Source: Streptomyces sp. NBC_01142 (GTDB lineage Bacteria; Actinomycetota; Actinomycetes; Streptomycetales; Streptomycetaceae). Taken from it: DNA of 64,000 nt. The notes under the pieces are model-generated. The model saw only the letters and a list, made by a program, of their open reading frames with translations, made no database searches and was not told the origin of the DNA. Location of the stretch: NCBI RefSeq assembly GCF_026341125.1, contig NZ_JAPEOR010000001.1:496001-560000 (forward strand), read 5' to 3'. The stretch's first letter is position 1; the number at the start of each line of letters is the position of its first letter. Shown here one piece after another: positions 17,194 to 26,108 of this stretch. A program made the translations under genes and the position numbers.

Positions 17194-19065
17194 ATGCCCG
17201 AGGTACCCCCTGCCCAGAATCAGGCTGCCCAGGACCAGGTTGCCCAGAGCCGGGCGGCCCAGAGTCAGGATGAATCCGCCCACGACTACGACTACGACTA
17301 CGACGTCATCGTCGTCGGCTCGGGCTTCGGTGGCTCGGTCTCCGCGCTGCGGCTGACCGAGAAGGGCTACCGGGTCGGTGTCCTGGAGGCGGGCCGCCGC
17401 TTCACGCGCGACACCCTCCCCAAGAACTCCTGGGACATCAAGAACTACCTCTGGGCCCCGGCGCTCGGCCTCTTCGGCATCCAGCGCGTGCATCTGCTGG
17501 CCAAGGTGATGGTGCTGGCCGGAGCGGGTGTCGGCGGCGGCTCCCTCAACTACGCCAACACCCTGTACGTACCGCCCACTCCGTTCTTCGAGGACCGTCA
17601 GTGGGCGTCCATCACCGACTGGAAGTCGGAGCTGGCGCCGTACTACGACCAGGCCAGGCGGATGCTGGGCGTACGGCTCAACCCGACGACCACCCCCTCC
17701 GACGTGCATCTGAAGGCGACGGCGCAGGCGATGGGCGTCGGCGACAGTTTCCATATGGCGCCGGTCGGTGTCTTCTTCGGGGACGGCAGGGACGCCGTCG
17801 GCGAGGACGGAGTCGGCACGGCGAAGGCCAGGCCGGGAGCCACGGTGGACGACCCGTACTTCGGTGGCGTGGGCCCGTCCCGCAAGGCGTGCACCGAGTG
17901 CGGGGAGTGCATGACGGGCTGCCGTCACGGCGCGAAGAACACCCTCAACGAGAACTATCTCTACCTCGCCGAGAAGGCCGGCGCGGTCATCCACCCCATG
18001 ACGACGGTCTCCGCGATCAGCGAGGACCCGCAGGGCGGCTACCACGTCACCACTGTGCCGACCGATGCGCGCAAGAAGGGCCCGAGGAAGGTGCTGCGGG
18101 CCCGGAAGGTCGTCGTCGCGGCGGGGACGTACGGCACCCAGACCCTGCTGCACACCATGAAGGACCGCGGTCTGCTGCCGCGTATCTCGTCCCGGCTGGG
18201 CGAGCTGACCCGTACGAACTCCGAGGCGGTGGTGGGTGCGCAGACCAGCGAACGCCGCTACCGCAAGCGGCACGGAGGGACGAAGGCCGACTTCACCCGG
18301 GGTGTCGCCATCACGTCCTCGATCCACCCGAACGACAACACCCACATCGAGCCCGTCCGCTACGGCAAGGGCTCCAACGCGATGGGCGCGATGTCCATCC
18401 TCCAGGTGCCGTACGGGAGCCGCAGGGTGCTGGGCTGGCTCGGCCATGCGGCCAGGCACCCGCTGATGCTGGCCCGGTCGTTGTCCAACCGCCGCTGGTC
18501 GGAGCGGACGATCATCGGGCTGGTCATGCAGTCGCTGGACAACTCCCTGACCACGTACCGCAAGCCGGGCGGCATCGGCAAGGGACTGCTGCACGCCCGA
18601 CAGGGGCACGGCAGCCCCAACCCGATGCAGATCGCCGAGGCGACACAGGCGGCGACTCTGCTGGCACAGGAGATCAACGGCTTCGCGGGCAGCAATGTCG
18701 GCGAGCTCATCGGTACGCCGCTGACCGCGCACTTCCTGGGCGGCTGCGCGATCGGCGCCTCGGCCCAGGACGGCGTGATCGACCCGTACCACCGGCTGTA
18801 CGGCCACCCCGGCATCTCGGTTGTCGACGGCGCGGCGGTCTCGGCGAACCTCGGCGTGAACCCGTCCCTGACGATCACGGCGCAGGCGGAGCGGGCGATG
18901 TCGTTCTGGCCCAACAAGGGCGAGGAGGACCCGCGTCCGCAGCAGGGAGCGGCGTACGAACGTCTCGCGGCGGTCGAGCCGAAGTCCCCGGCGGTCCCGG
19001 CGGAGGCGTTCGGCGCGCTGAAGCTGCCGTTCCTGGGCATCCCGGCGGTCCCCCCGAAGGAGTAG
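17194..19065 (+). CDS. GMC family oxidoreductase, FAD-dependent (cholesterol oxidase-like)
   Basis: A 623-residue flavoprotein with GAGGAG six bases before ATG 17194. An Asp/Tyr-rich head (HDYDYDYDYD) leads into the FAD motif VIVVGSGFGGSVSALRLTEKG. A Cys-rich insertion CTECGECMTGCRHGAKNT lies near residue 231, and the C-terminal GMC segment has HFLGGC and GVNPSLTITA near 555-575. The layout is that of sterol/alcohol oxidoreductases of actinobacteria. The Cys cluster recalls a ferredoxin-like motif, but whether it binds Fe-S is unknown. No signal peptide is seen. It probably shares a transcript with the preceding dehydrogenase, suggesting alcohol-to-aldehyde-to-acid oxidation. It ends at a strong terminator. 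Confidence 0.85.
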   Translation: MPEVPPAQNQAAQDQVAQSRAAQSQDESAHDYDYDYDVIVVGSGFGGSVSALRLTEKGYRVGVLEAGRRFTRDTLPKNSWDIKNYLWAPALGLFGIQRVHLLAKVMVLAGAGVGGGSLNYANTLYVPPTPFFEDRQWASITDWKSELAPYYDQARRMLGVRLNPTTTPSDVHLKATAQAMGVGDSFHMAPVGVFFGDGRDAVGEDGVGTAKARPGATVDDPYFGGVGPSRKACTECGECMTGCRHGAKNTLNENYLYLAEKAGAVIHPMTTVSAISEDPQGGYHVTTVPTDARKKGPRKVLRARKVVVAAGTYGTQTLLHTMKDRGLLPRISSRLGELTRTNSEAVVGAQTSERRYRKRHGGTKADFTRGVAITSSIHPNDNTHIEPVRYGKGSNAMGAMSILQVPYGSRRVLGWLGHAARHPLMLARSLSNRRWSERTIIGLVMQSLDNSLTTYRKPGGIGKGLLHARQGHGSPNPMQIAEATQAATLLAQEINGFAGSNVGELIGTPLTAHFLGGCAIGASAQDGVIDPYHRLYGHPGISVVDGAAVSANLGVNPSLTITAQAERAMSFWPNKGEEDPRPQQGAAYERLAAVEPKSPAVPAEAFGALKLPFLGIPAVPPKE

Positions 19066-19083
19066 GACCGGCTCCGGACACAC

Positions 19084-19121
19084 GAAGGCCGCTGCACCCC
19101 CCTCCGAGTGCAGCGGCCTTC
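19084..19121. terminator. Convergent terminator, 14-bp stem
   Basis: GAAGGCCGCTGCAC pairs with GTGCAGCGGCCTTC around a 10-base C-rich loop. It lies between the GMC oxidoreductase (+) and the LAETG surface protein (-) and can serve both. Confidence 0.8.
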
Positions 19122-19150
19122 TGGCGTGTGAGGCCTTGTGGAGCTGTGTG

Positions 19151-20134
19151 TTACGCGGTGGCGTCGCTGCTGCGGCGACGCTTCATCGCGAAGACGACAC
19201 CGGCACCGGCGACCACGGCGATACCGCCGGCGATGCCGATGGTCGGGACCATGGAGTCGGAACCGGTCTCGGCGAGGTTGCCGGTGACCGGAAGGTCCTT
19301 CAGGCCACCCTGCGGGCCGGGCTTGTTGACGCCCTTGCCCGGCTTGCCCTTCGCGTCGTCGACCTTGCCGGGCTTGCTGCCCGCCGCGAGGATCTCGAAC
19401 TCGAAGATGTTCGTCTCGCCGAACTCGCAGTTGCCCTTGCCGTCGACGTGCACGCCTGCCGTGAAGGCGGCGCCGTAGCCGGCCGGGGCCTTGCCGTCGA
19501 CCTTCAGACGCAGCTTGGCGTCGGCGTACTCACCGGGCTCGAGCTTCTCGGTGTTGCCGAAGTAGCCGTCCTCGACGTCGATGGGCTCCCACGCGCCATC
19601 GACCTGCCACTCAAGGGTGAGGAAGTCGGAGGTGTCCTCGAACTCCTCGCCGTCGACCGAGATGGCGGCCACGTAGGTCTCGACCGACTGCATGACCTTC
19701 TTGGACTTGTTGGTCACGCGGTAGGTGAAGTCGACCCAGCCGGAGCCGGCGACAACCTTCGAGGGCAGTCCGCGGAGCTCGGAAACGACCTTCGTGCTGT
19801 CCGAGTAGGTCTCGCACTCGGCGGGCTCGTCGGAGGGCGAGGTGGACGGCGCCGGCGTGGTGGCCGAGTTGCTCGGCGACGGCGACGTGGTGGCCGTCGC
19901 GGACGGCGACGGGGAGACGGTGGCCGTCTCGGAGGGCGACGGGGACGTGGTGGCCGTCTCCGTCGGGGCCGCGGGCGAGGTGCTGGCGCCCGGCTCCGGC
20001 GCTGTCGGCGTGGCGGTGACCTCGCTGCTGGGCGTCGGGGTTTCCGTCGCGTACGCGGCCGGAGCCGACAGGAACGCGGCGGGGGCTATGACGGCGGTCG
20101 CGGCAGCGACAGCCATGGCGCGGCGAAGCTTCAT
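19151..20134 (-). CDS. Cell-wall-anchored surface protein with LAETG sorting signal
   Basis: A 327-residue exported protein. The signal peptide is at residues 1-29 (MKLRRAMAVAAATAVIAPAA...), with cleavage expected after AYA. A Thr/Ser/Pro-rich stalk (TATTSPSPSETATVSPSPS) covers about 30-100 and a beta-rich domain about 105-265. A Lys/Gly/Pro linker leads to LAETG near 287, a hydrophobic helix and the RRRSSDATA tail. LAETG is the class E sortase signal of Streptomyces, so the protein should be linked to peptidoglycan in aerial or vegetative hyphae. ATG 20134 has GAGG upstream. The stalk DNA is a GC-rich imperfect repeat. The ligand is unknown. Confidence 0.88.
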   Translation of the reverse strand: MKLRRAMAVAAATAVIAPAAFLSAPAAYATETPTPSSEVTATPTAPEPGASTSPAAPTETATTSPSPSETATVSPSPSATATTSPSPSNSATTPAPSTSPSDEPAECETYSDSTKVVSELRGLPSKVVAGSGWVDFTYRVTNKSKKVMQSVETYVAAISVDGEEFEDTSDFLTLEWQVDGAWEPIDVEDGYFGNTEKLEPGEYADAKLRLKVDGKAPAGYGAAFTAGVHVDGKGNCEFGETNIFEFEILAAGSKPGKVDDAKGKPGKGVNKPGPQGGLKDLPVTGNLAETGSDSMVPTIGIAGGIAVVAGAGVVFAMKRRRSSDATA

Positions 20135-20418
20135 GAAAGACCTCAACGAAGTCTGGGTACCGCTCGCGCGGTACGGAGTCTGGGTGGGCCTTCCGAGGTG
20201 GGGGTACACGGGTGAGGCCGTTGTTTCGCATTGCATGACCTGTGACCCGTGGGAATGGTTGTACCGGACCTCACAGAATCCTTATGTGGCGTACGTCACG
20301 GCCGGGCTGGAGGAGCAGCCGATCGTGTGGCACGGCCCCGAGCGAGGCATGTGAGGGTCTGCGCGAACTGAGGGCGTGAGCCCCAGAGCGACACAGAGCA
20401 ACACGGAGCAACACAGAG

Positions 20419-20455
20419 CAAGGGCCCCGCGGGTGCGTGACGCGCGGGGCCCTTG
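20419..20455. terminator. Strong hairpin, 13-bp stem
   Basis: CAAGGGCCCCGCG pairs with CGCGGGGCCCTTG. No supported gene ends immediately before it on either strand, so it may terminate an unannotated transcript such as the structured element at 20582-20694 read leftward. Confidence 0.55.
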
Positions 20456-20581
20456 GCGGTCAGCACCGACGTCAGGGCAGCGCCGGTGCCGAGGCGCGGC
20501 GCTGGGGGGTAGCGCCGCGTGGGGGAGGTCGCCGACCCGGCGCACATGGGGCGCACAAGTGGTATCGACCTTTGGCAATGT

Positions 20582-20694
20582 GGTTGCGCAGAAGCGGGAC
20601 TGGCCTTGTCCCGCATCGTGCTGGACGGGCTGCGGCCTGCGCAACCGTTCGGACCGGATGCGGTCGGCCCCGGGCGTCCCCGGAAGCCGACCGC
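20582..20694. ncRNA. Candidate structured non-coding RNA, orientation unknown
   Basis: Two nested structures stand side by side. An outer 10-bp perfect stem GGTTGCGCAG / CTGCGCAACC (20582-20591 with 20637-20646) encloses a 7-bp hairpin GCGGGAC / GTCCCGC (20594-20614). It is followed by a 9-bp stem GCGGTCGGC / GCCGACCGC (20660-20668 with 20686-20694) with an inner CCGGG/CCCGG pair. Nested perfect stems in a gene-free stretch suggest a folded RNA. No known family is recognised and no clear promoter is visible. Confidence 0.3.
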
Positions 20695-20901
20695 TCTTGG
20701 GGTGACCGGGCTGCTGTCCCCTGCCGACCGGTCACGGGCGCTGGAGGCGAGGTCCCACGACGTACCTGCGTACGTCACACGCCCCAGCGGAGCCCACGCG
20801 TGGTTTCCTTCGAGGCCCGCCCCTGGCTGGCACGGACATCGGGACCAACGAACCCCCGCGGCCCGCGGTCACGCGCCGTACGGGTGAGGATGTGCCCGAA
20901 C

Positions 20902-21222
20902 TCAGATACGGCCCCGGCACAGCTCCAGCAGCGTCATCGCGAGTGTCGTTCCCGGCTTGCCCAGCGCGTCCCTGTAGTGGCTGAGCACCTCCATCTCGCG
21001 CGTCAGGTTCACCCGGCGGCCGCCGGAGGAGATCCGGGCGTCCTGGATGACGGCCGACACCGCCGTGCGTTCCTGGATGAGGCCGATGATGCGGTCGTCG
21101 AGCGCGTCGATCCGCTCGCGGGCGCCGCTGATCACATCGGCGGCCGTTTCGGTGCGGGCGCCGCCCGCAGCGGCAGCTGCTGACGTCTGCGTCTCGGTGG
21201 TGACGGTGGTGGTGACGGTCAT
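20902..21222 (-). CDS. Chorismate mutase (AroQ type)
   Basis: A 106-residue all-helical enzyme converting chorismate to prephenate at the entry to Phe and Tyr synthesis. The core ARERIDALDDRIIGLIQERT (residues 34-53) is followed by the AroQ pattern with Arg residues and the second and third helices. A Thr/Ala-rich N-terminal 28 residues precede it. The ATG at 21222 has GGAGCT upstream. It is a stand-alone mutase, not fused to prephenate dehydratase or dehydrogenase. A short reading frame with Phe-Phe-Tyr codons and competing hairpins precedes it, suggesting attenuation by aromatic amino acids. Confidence 0.88.
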   Translation of the reverse strand: MTVTTTVTTETQTSAAAAAGGARTETAADVISGARERIDALDDRIIGLIQERTAVSAVIQDARISSGGRRVNLTREMEVLSHYRDALGKPGTTLAMTLLELCRGRI

Positions 21223-21260
21223 GTCCGTAGCTCCTTGCAGGGGGGTGGCCCCCGGAGCGG

Positions 21261-21308
21261 CAAGGCCCGGAAATGACAGAACGCCCCGGGCCTTGTCGGC
21301 CCGGGGCG
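21261..21308 (-). promoter_or_regulatory. Attenuator-like alternative hairpins before chorismate mutase
   Basis: Read on the minus strand, arm 1 (21308-21299) pairs with arm 2 (21295-21282) in a GC-rich hairpin (CCCCGGGCC / GGCCCGGGG). Arm 2 can instead pair over 10 bp with arm 3 (21270-21261, CCGGGCCTTG), nearer the ribosome site. A further hairpin, TGCTTG/CAAGCA, overlaps the leader-peptide stop (about 21321-21338). The three mutually exclusive pairings resemble ribosome-mediated attenuation. Confidence 0.5.
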
Positions 21309-21332
21309 CCTGGGAAGTTGCTTGTCAGTGGC

Positions 21333-21404
21333 TCAAGCAGCACGACCATGGCAGCCGGACGGGCCGGTGCCATAGGTAAAGACGAAGGTCAGGTGCTTGT
21401 GCAT
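21333..21404 (-). CDS. Putative aromatic leader peptide, 23 codons
   Basis: A short frame upstream of chorismate mutase. It opens MHKHLTFVFTYGTG, with Phe at codons 7 and 9 and Tyr at codon 11, and ends with TGA inside a hairpin. A -10-like CATACT about seven bases upstream and no ribosome site suggest a leaderless transcript beginning at the ATG. Translation slowed at the Phe/Tyr codons would decide which downstream hairpin forms. The function is inferred from position, codons and secondary structure. Confidence 0.5.
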   Translation of the reverse strand: MHKHLTFVFTYGTGPSGCHGRAA

Positions 21405-21536
21405 GGGCACAGTATGGACCAGCCGGTGTGGCCGGAGCCAAAGCGGGTTCGGATGGTGAGACGAAAAGCGGCCCCGGCGCGCCGGTAGAATCGACAGAAC
21501 AAGCTCCCGCTCTCATCACCGCCGGAAGGCCGCCCC

Positions 21537-23129
21537 GTGCCAGCAGCACCCTCCGCCGCCCCCGACAGCAGCCCGGACGTCGTCCTCGTTGTCGACTTCG
21601 GCGCGCAGTACGCCCAGCTCATCGCCCGCCGCGTCCGCGAGGCCCGGGTCTACAGCGAGATCGTCCCGTCCACGATGCCCGTGGCCGAGATGCTGGCCAG
21701 GAATCCCAAGGCGATCATCCTCTCCGGCGGCCCCTCCTCCGTGTACGCGGAGAACGCACCGCGCCTCGACCGTGCGATCTTCGAGGCCGGGGTCCCCGTC
21801 TTCGGTATGTGCTACGGCTTCCAGCTGATGGCGACGACCCTCGGCGGGACCGTCGACAACACGGGTGCACGGGAGTACGGCCGTACTCCGCTGCATGTCT
21901 CCAAGGTCGGCTCCACGCTCTTCGAGGGCACCCCGGCCGAGCAGCCCGTGTGGATGTCCCACGGCGACGCCTGCTCCGCCGCTCCCGAGGGCTTCACCGT
22001 CACCGCGTCCACGGACGTCGTGCCGGTCGCGGCCTTCGAGAACGACGAGAAGAAGCTGTACGGCGTCCAGCACCACCCCGAGGTGATGCACTCCACGTAC
22101 GGCCAGCAGGTCCTGGAGCACTTCCTCTACCGGGGCGCCGGCATCGAGCCGACCTGGACCACGACCAATGTCGTCGAGGAGCAGGTCGCGCTGATCCGCG
22201 AGCAGGTCGGCACCAAGCGCGCCATCTGCGGTCTGTCGGGCGGCGTGGACTCCGCCGTCGCGGCCGCCCTCGTCCAGAAGGCCATCGGCTCCCAGCTGAC
22301 CTGCGTGTACGTCGACCACGGTCTGATGCGCAAGGGCGAGACCGAGCAGGTCGAGAAGGACTTCGTCGCCGCGACCGGCGTCCAGCTGAAGGTCGTCGAC
22401 GCCGCCGACCGCTTCCTGAACGCCCTCGCCGGGGTCTCCGACCCCGAGGAGAAGCGGAAGATCATCGGACGCGAGTTCATCCGGGTCTTCGAGCAGGCGC
22501 AGGCCGAGATCGTGGCGGAGGCCGCGTCCGGCGAGGACGTCGCCTTCCTCGTACAGGGCACGCTCTACCCCGACGTGGTCGAGTCCGGTGGCGGTACCGG
22601 CACCGCCAACATCAAGTCCCACCACAATGTGGGCGGCCTGCCCGAGGACCTCGAGTTCGAGCTCGTCGAGCCGTTGCGGAAGCTGTTCAAGGACGAGGTC
22701 CGGATGGTCGGCCAGGAGCTGGGTCTGCCGGACGAGATCGTCCAGCGCCAGCCCTTCCCGGGCCCGGGCCTCGGTATCCGTATCGTCGGCGAGGTCACCA
22801 AGGACCGCCTCGACCTGCTGCGCGAGGCGGACGTGATCGCTCGCGAGGAGCTCACGGCGGCCGGCCTGGACCGTGACATCTGGCAGTGCCCGGTCGTGCT
22901 GCTCGCGGACGTGCGCAGCGTCGGCGTGCAGGGCGACGGCCGCACCTACGGCCACCCGATCGTGCTCCGTCCGGTCTCCTCGGAGGACGCGATGACGGCC
23001 GACTGGACGCGGATGCCGTACGACGTGCTGGCCAAGATCTCGACCCGGATCACCAACGAGGTCGCTGACGTCAACCGCGTGGTTCTCGATGTGACGTCCA
23101 AGCCGCCGGGCACCATCGAGTGGGAGTGA
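21537..23129 (+). CDS. guaA: GMP synthase, glutamine-hydrolysing
   Basis: A 530-residue two-domain enzyme that aminates XMP to GMP. The N-terminal class I amidotransferase domain has the nucleophile Cys92 in GMCYGFQLM, with His and Glu in the HHPEV segment near 180. The ATP-pyrophosphatase domain has the P-loop [12 protein letters not shown] near 235, and the C-terminal dimerisation domain ends KPPGTIEWE, the invariant tail. GTG 21537 follows GGAAGG. A -10-like TAGAAT lies at 21486-21491. A hairpin terminator follows at 23153. Confidence 0.97.
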   Translation: MPAAPSAAPDSSPDVVLVVDFGAQYAQLIARRVREARVYSEIVPSTMPVAEMLARNPKAIILSGGPSSVYAENAPRLDRAIFEAGVPVFGMCYGFQLMATTLGGTVDNTGAREYGRTPLHVSKVGSTLFEGTPAEQPVWMSHGDACSAAPEGFTVTASTDVVPVAAFENDEKKLYGVQHHPEVMHSTYGQQVLEHFLYRGAGIEPTWTTTNVVEEQVALIREQVGTKRAICGLSGGVDSAVAAALVQKAIGSQLTCVYVDHGLMRKGETEQVEKDFVAATGVQLKVVDAADRFLNALAGVSDPEEKRKIIGREFIRVFEQAQAEIVAEAASGEDVAFLVQGTLYPDVVESGGGTGTANIKSHHNVGGLPEDLEFELVEPLRKLFKDEVRMVGQELGLPDEIVQRQPFPGPGLGIRIVGEVTKDRLDLLREADVIAREELTAAGLDRDIWQCPVVLLADVRSVGVQGDGRTYGHPIVLRPVSSEDAMTADWTRMPYDVLAKISTRITNEVADVNRVVLDVTSKPPGTIEWE

Positions 23130-23152
23130 CCTCCCGCCCGACTCCGGACACC

Positions 23153-23187
23153 GGCGCCGCCGCTCACCCCGTGTGAGCGGCGGCGCC
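23153..23187. terminator. Convergent terminator, 15-bp stem
   Basis: GGCGCCGCCGCTCAC pairs with GTGAGCGGCGGCGCC around a 5-base loop, between guaA (+) and the cupin gene (-). Confidence 0.8.
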
Positions 23188-23239
23188 GCCGTATCCAGGG
23201 GCCGTATCCGAGGTATCCGAGGTATGCAGGGGCCGGCGG

Positions 23240-23698
23240 CTAGGGCTGCTCCAGCGTGAAGTCGTCGAAGTGGAAGCCCGGCGCGACGATGCACGTCACC
23301 AGGACCGGTTCGTCGCCCGCGGGTTCCGCCGACTGCCAGGCATCCGCGGGGACCAGGAGCTGTGGCTGCTCGCCGGATTCCACGGCCGGGCCCAGGGTGA
23401 GTGTCTCGGTCGCGGAGGGGCTCTCGCCCGTGCCGCCCAGGTGCAGATGCAGCGGGCCGCCGCGGTGCCAGAGCCAGAGTTCGTCGGAGCGTACGCGGTG
23501 CCAGCGCGACTTCTCGCCCGGGTGGAGCAGGAAGTAGATGCCGGTTGCATACGCGCGCGGGCCGCTGTAGCCGGGCGGGGCCGTGGAGCCCTTCGTCTTC
23601 CAGGTCTCCCTGAACCAGCCGCCCTCGATATGCGGTTCGAGGCCGAGGAGCGGGATCAGCGGGGACGTCGGTTCCGGTGTGGGCGTCATGGGCGTCAT
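23240..23698 (-). CDS. Cupin-fold protein, DUF985 type
   Basis: A 152-residue single-domain cupin with the DUF985 pattern: HIEGGWFRETW near residue 25, GIYFLLHPGEKSRWHRVRSDELW near 55, and PGFHFDDFTL at the end. Family members resemble yeast YML079w, whose ligand is not known. The His and Glu residues in the second block could bind metal or a nucleotide-sugar-like ligand. The start at ATG 23698 is the most upstream consistent with homologue-like length; no good ribosome site is visible and the gene may be leaderless. It is divergent from the class II aldolase gene. Confidence 0.8.
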   Translation of the reverse strand: MTPMTPTPEPTSPLIPLLGLEPHIEGGWFRETWKTKGSTAPPGYSGPRAYATGIYFLLHPGEKSRWHRVRSDELWLWHRGGPLHLHLGGTGESPSATETLTLGPAVESGEQPQLLVPADAWQSAEPAGDEPVLVTCIVAPGFHFDDFTLEQP

Positions 23699-23778
23699 GG
23701 GTGCATTCTCGTGGAAGCCGTGCGCGAGGCGAGTGACGTCTCTGGCCAGTTGCGGTACCCGGAGGTAGCTTCCGTGCC

Positions 23779-24567
23779 ATGACCGATACACCCGAGCCCC
23801 TCCCCGTCGAGCAGCTGCAGTTCGCGATGCCGCCGGTGCACGACTCCGTGGTGGACGAGCGGGCATACCGCAAGGAGCGGCTCGCCGGGGCGCTGCGCCT
23901 CTTCGGGCGTTTCGGGTTCGAGGACGGGGTGTCCGGTCACATCACCGCCCGGGACCCGGAGTTCACCGACTGCTTCTGGGTGAACCCCTTCGGCGTACCT
24001 TTCGCGCATGTCACGGCCGGCGGTCTGGTCCTCGTCAACGGCGACGGACAGGTCGTCGTCGGGCGATATCACGTCAACCAGGCGGCGTTCGCCGTCCACG
24101 CCCAGGTGCACGCTGCCCGGCCCGATGTCGTCGCCGTCGCGCACACCCACTCCGTGCACGGGCGGGCGCTGTCCGCCCTCGGCGAGCTGATCGAGCCGAT
24201 CACCCAGGAAGCCTGCGGCTTCTACGAGGACCATGCGCTGGTCGACCGCTACACCGGCGTGATCGTCGACGAGGCGGAGGGGCGGCGGATCGCGGGCGCC
24301 CTCGGCGCGTACAAGGCCGTCATCCTGCGCAACCACGGGCTGCTCACAGTCGGCGACTCGGTCGACGCGGCAGCCTGGTGGTTCATCGCCATGGAACGCT
24401 GCGCCCACGTGCAGCTCACGGCCCGGGCAGCGGGCAAGCCCGTGCTGATCGCGCACAAGGAGGCGGTGGCCACCCGTGAGCAGCTCGGCAGCGACCTGGT
24501 CGCGTGGATCACCTACCAGCCCCTGTGGCGGCAGATCAGCCGGGCGGAACCCGACCTCCTGAAGTAG
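23779..24567 (+). CDS. Class II aldolase/adducin family protein
   Basis: A 262-residue cytosolic enzyme of the fuculose-1-phosphate aldolase fold. Zinc-ligand motifs are visible: HTHS near residue 121 and NHGLLTVG near 190. Gly-rich phosphate-binding residues (DGVSGHIT) are near 53. This family covers sugar-phosphate aldolases, epimerases and adducin-like proteins. With no kinase or isomerase next to it, the substrate cannot be assigned. The ATG at 23779 is close to the divergent cupin gene, sharing an 80-base control region. Confidence 0.85.
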   Translation: MTDTPEPLPVEQLQFAMPPVHDSVVDERAYRKERLAGALRLFGRFGFEDGVSGHITARDPEFTDCFWVNPFGVPFAHVTAGGLVLVNGDGQVVVGRYHVNQAAFAVHAQVHAARPDVVAVAHTHSVHGRALSALGELIEPITQEACGFYEDHALVDRYTGVIVDEAEGRRIAGALGAYKAVILRNHGLLTVGDSVDAAAWWFIAMERCAHVQLTARAAGKPVLIAHKEAVATREQLGSDLVAWITYQPLWRQISRAEPDLLK

Positions 24568-24705
24568 ACGGCAGTCAATCCGGCGGTGGCAGAATCACCC
24601 CCTCTGGCCGCCGGCACCCCGGCGCGCGCCCCGTTCGTACGGCACAATTCCCATGCATCACAAGGAAGTTCACTCGGTGCGGGGCGGGGAAGGTGGCGTT
24701 CGGTC

Positions 24706-25944
24706 GTGGCGGTGCAAGAGGCCAGACAGTGCGATGAATGCACGCACGGGGCGCGCGAAGGGCATCGGCGCGCCGTGGCCGCGTTCCTTACCAAGCGGGA
24801 CGAGCTGGCTGCCGGTCAGGGGTTACCGGCGGCCGTCGCGCACTCGCCGGGTGCCTCGCGCCAGTGGGTGTCCGACGAGCTGACCCAGTCGGCACGCACC
24901 GTCGCCGACCGCAGCCGCGAGGCGGGCGACTCCTGGCTCCACGTGGTCTGGTGGCGTTCGCTGCTGGTGGTCTGGGCGGGCGTGCTGGCCCTGGTGCTCG
25001 GCCAGACGGTCACCGCCATCGGCAGCGGATGGACCGGCGCACGTACGGCGGGGCTGCTCGCCGCGCTGGTGATGGGCGGTCTGCTGACCGCCTGCGCCCG
25101 GCTCCACCGGGCGCGCGGCGGCCTCCTCGCACCGCTGATCGGCGACGACAACCGCCTCTCCACCTCGCGCGCCGTCGCCACCGCATGGGTGCTGCTCGTC
25201 GCCTTCGCCGTACTGGTCCTGACCTTCCAGCTGGCGTGGGCCTCCGCCGCCGAACGGCACGCGCTGACCGACGGCCTCGGCCTCGGCGGTGGCGCGGGAA
25301 CGCTGTCCGTCCTCGCGCTCGTCTGCGCCGTCGCTGTCCTCGTACGCCGTGTGGTCGCCGTACGCGTGCTGGGCCAGCGGCTGCAGAAGCTGCGGGCCGA
25401 CCGCCCGCGCCTTGCGGACCTGCTCTGTGACGACGGCGGGCGCGGCAGCTTTGCGGATGTGCAGTACGCCCTGTTCAGCGTCGTCGCGATGGTCTTCGCG
25501 CTGATACGGCTCGCCGGTCGGCCCGGGCAGCTGCCCGATCTGCCGTGGGGACTCGCGCTGCTGGTCGCGGTCTCGGCGGCGACGTACTGCGCCGGGAAGT
25601 ACGCGGAGGGCGGCCGGCCCGTCGTGCTGTCGGTCGTCCGGGTCCGCGAGGCCGGTGACCTGGACGGACCCATCCGTATGGGTGACGACATCGAGATCCG
25701 TGGCGTCGGCTTCGTCCCGCCGGGCGCCGCCGACGCCGACCGCCTCGCCCGGATGGTCGTGCGCATCGGAGTGGTTCACGTTCATGTCCCGCTGATCCCG
25801 GTGCCGGGCGGCTTCGCCAACCCGACGGACACCGTGCTCACCGTGCCCGTCCCGGTGGATGTCGAGCCCGGGCCGGTGGACATCCAGGTGGTGACGGCCG
25901 CGGGCGTGGAGAGCAACTGCTGTCTCATCGAGGTGACGGACTGA
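24706..25944 (+). CDS. Polytopic membrane protein with C-terminal IPT/TIG-like domain; contains TTA codon
   Basis: About 412 residues from GTG 24706 (GTG 24712 is equally possible; GGGGAAGG lies upstream). A soluble head with a CDEC motif is followed by about six membrane helices between residues 85 and 300, and a beta-rich C-terminal domain of about 100 residues (VVLSVVRVREAGD... GDDIEIRGVGF) like IPT/TIG folds. A TTA leucine codon at 24823-24825 near the N terminus means translation should depend on the BldA tRNA, typical of development or antibiotic genes. Function unknown. Confidence 0.75.
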   Translation: MAVQEARQCDECTHGAREGHRRAVAAFLTKRDELAAGQGLPAAVAHSPGASRQWVSDELTQSARTVADRSREAGDSWLHVVWWRSLLVVWAGVLALVLGQTVTAIGSGWTGARTAGLLAALVMGGLLTACARLHRARGGLLAPLIGDDNRLSTSRAVATAWVLLVAFAVLVLTFQLAWASAAERHALTDGLGLGGGAGTLSVLALVCAVAVLVRRVVAVRVLGQRLQKLRADRPRLADLLCDDGGRGSFADVQYALFSVVAMVFALIRLAGRPGQLPDLPWGLALLVAVSAATYCAGKYAEGGRPVVLSVVRVREAGDLDGPIRMGDDIEIRGVGFVPPGAADADRLARMVVRIGVVHVHVPLIPVPGGFANPTDTVLTVPVPVDVEPGPVDIQVVTAAGVESNCCLIEVTD

Positions 25945-26108
25945 CCGGGGTGACGGGCCGACTCGACAGCTCACGGACCGACTTTCAGGACTGACGCAGG
26001 GGTCCTCCTGCGCCTCTCGTGTCACAGAGTGCGCCGCAAGCCTGGTGAGCGGCGCGCCGCAGTCGTACGTATGGTCAGTTGACGGGTCGACCGAAGGCGG
26101 GACCAGCG

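Larger units (their letters stand above)
20135..20901. other. 767-base region without a supported gene
   Basis: The first part is the promoter/leader of the LAETG gene. Bases 20391-20420 hold three copies of an ACACRGAGCA unit next to a terminator-like hairpin (20419-20455). Several open frames cross the region on both strands, but their composition looks like shadow translation and none has a good start. A strongly structured block lies at 20582-20694 (separate entry). Confidence 0.55.

Noticed and set aside
20519..20887. 122-codon plus-strand frame in the gap before chorismate mutase
   Set aside because: A GTG and G-rich run precede it, but the peptide has no recognisable pattern and covers the nested stems; composition looks like chance.
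21322..21345. TTGTCAGTG on the plus strand before guaA, like the PafBC -35 element
   Set aside because: Eight bases later stands AGCACG, not TANNNT, and the site lies inside the leader peptide hairpin of the opposite gene.
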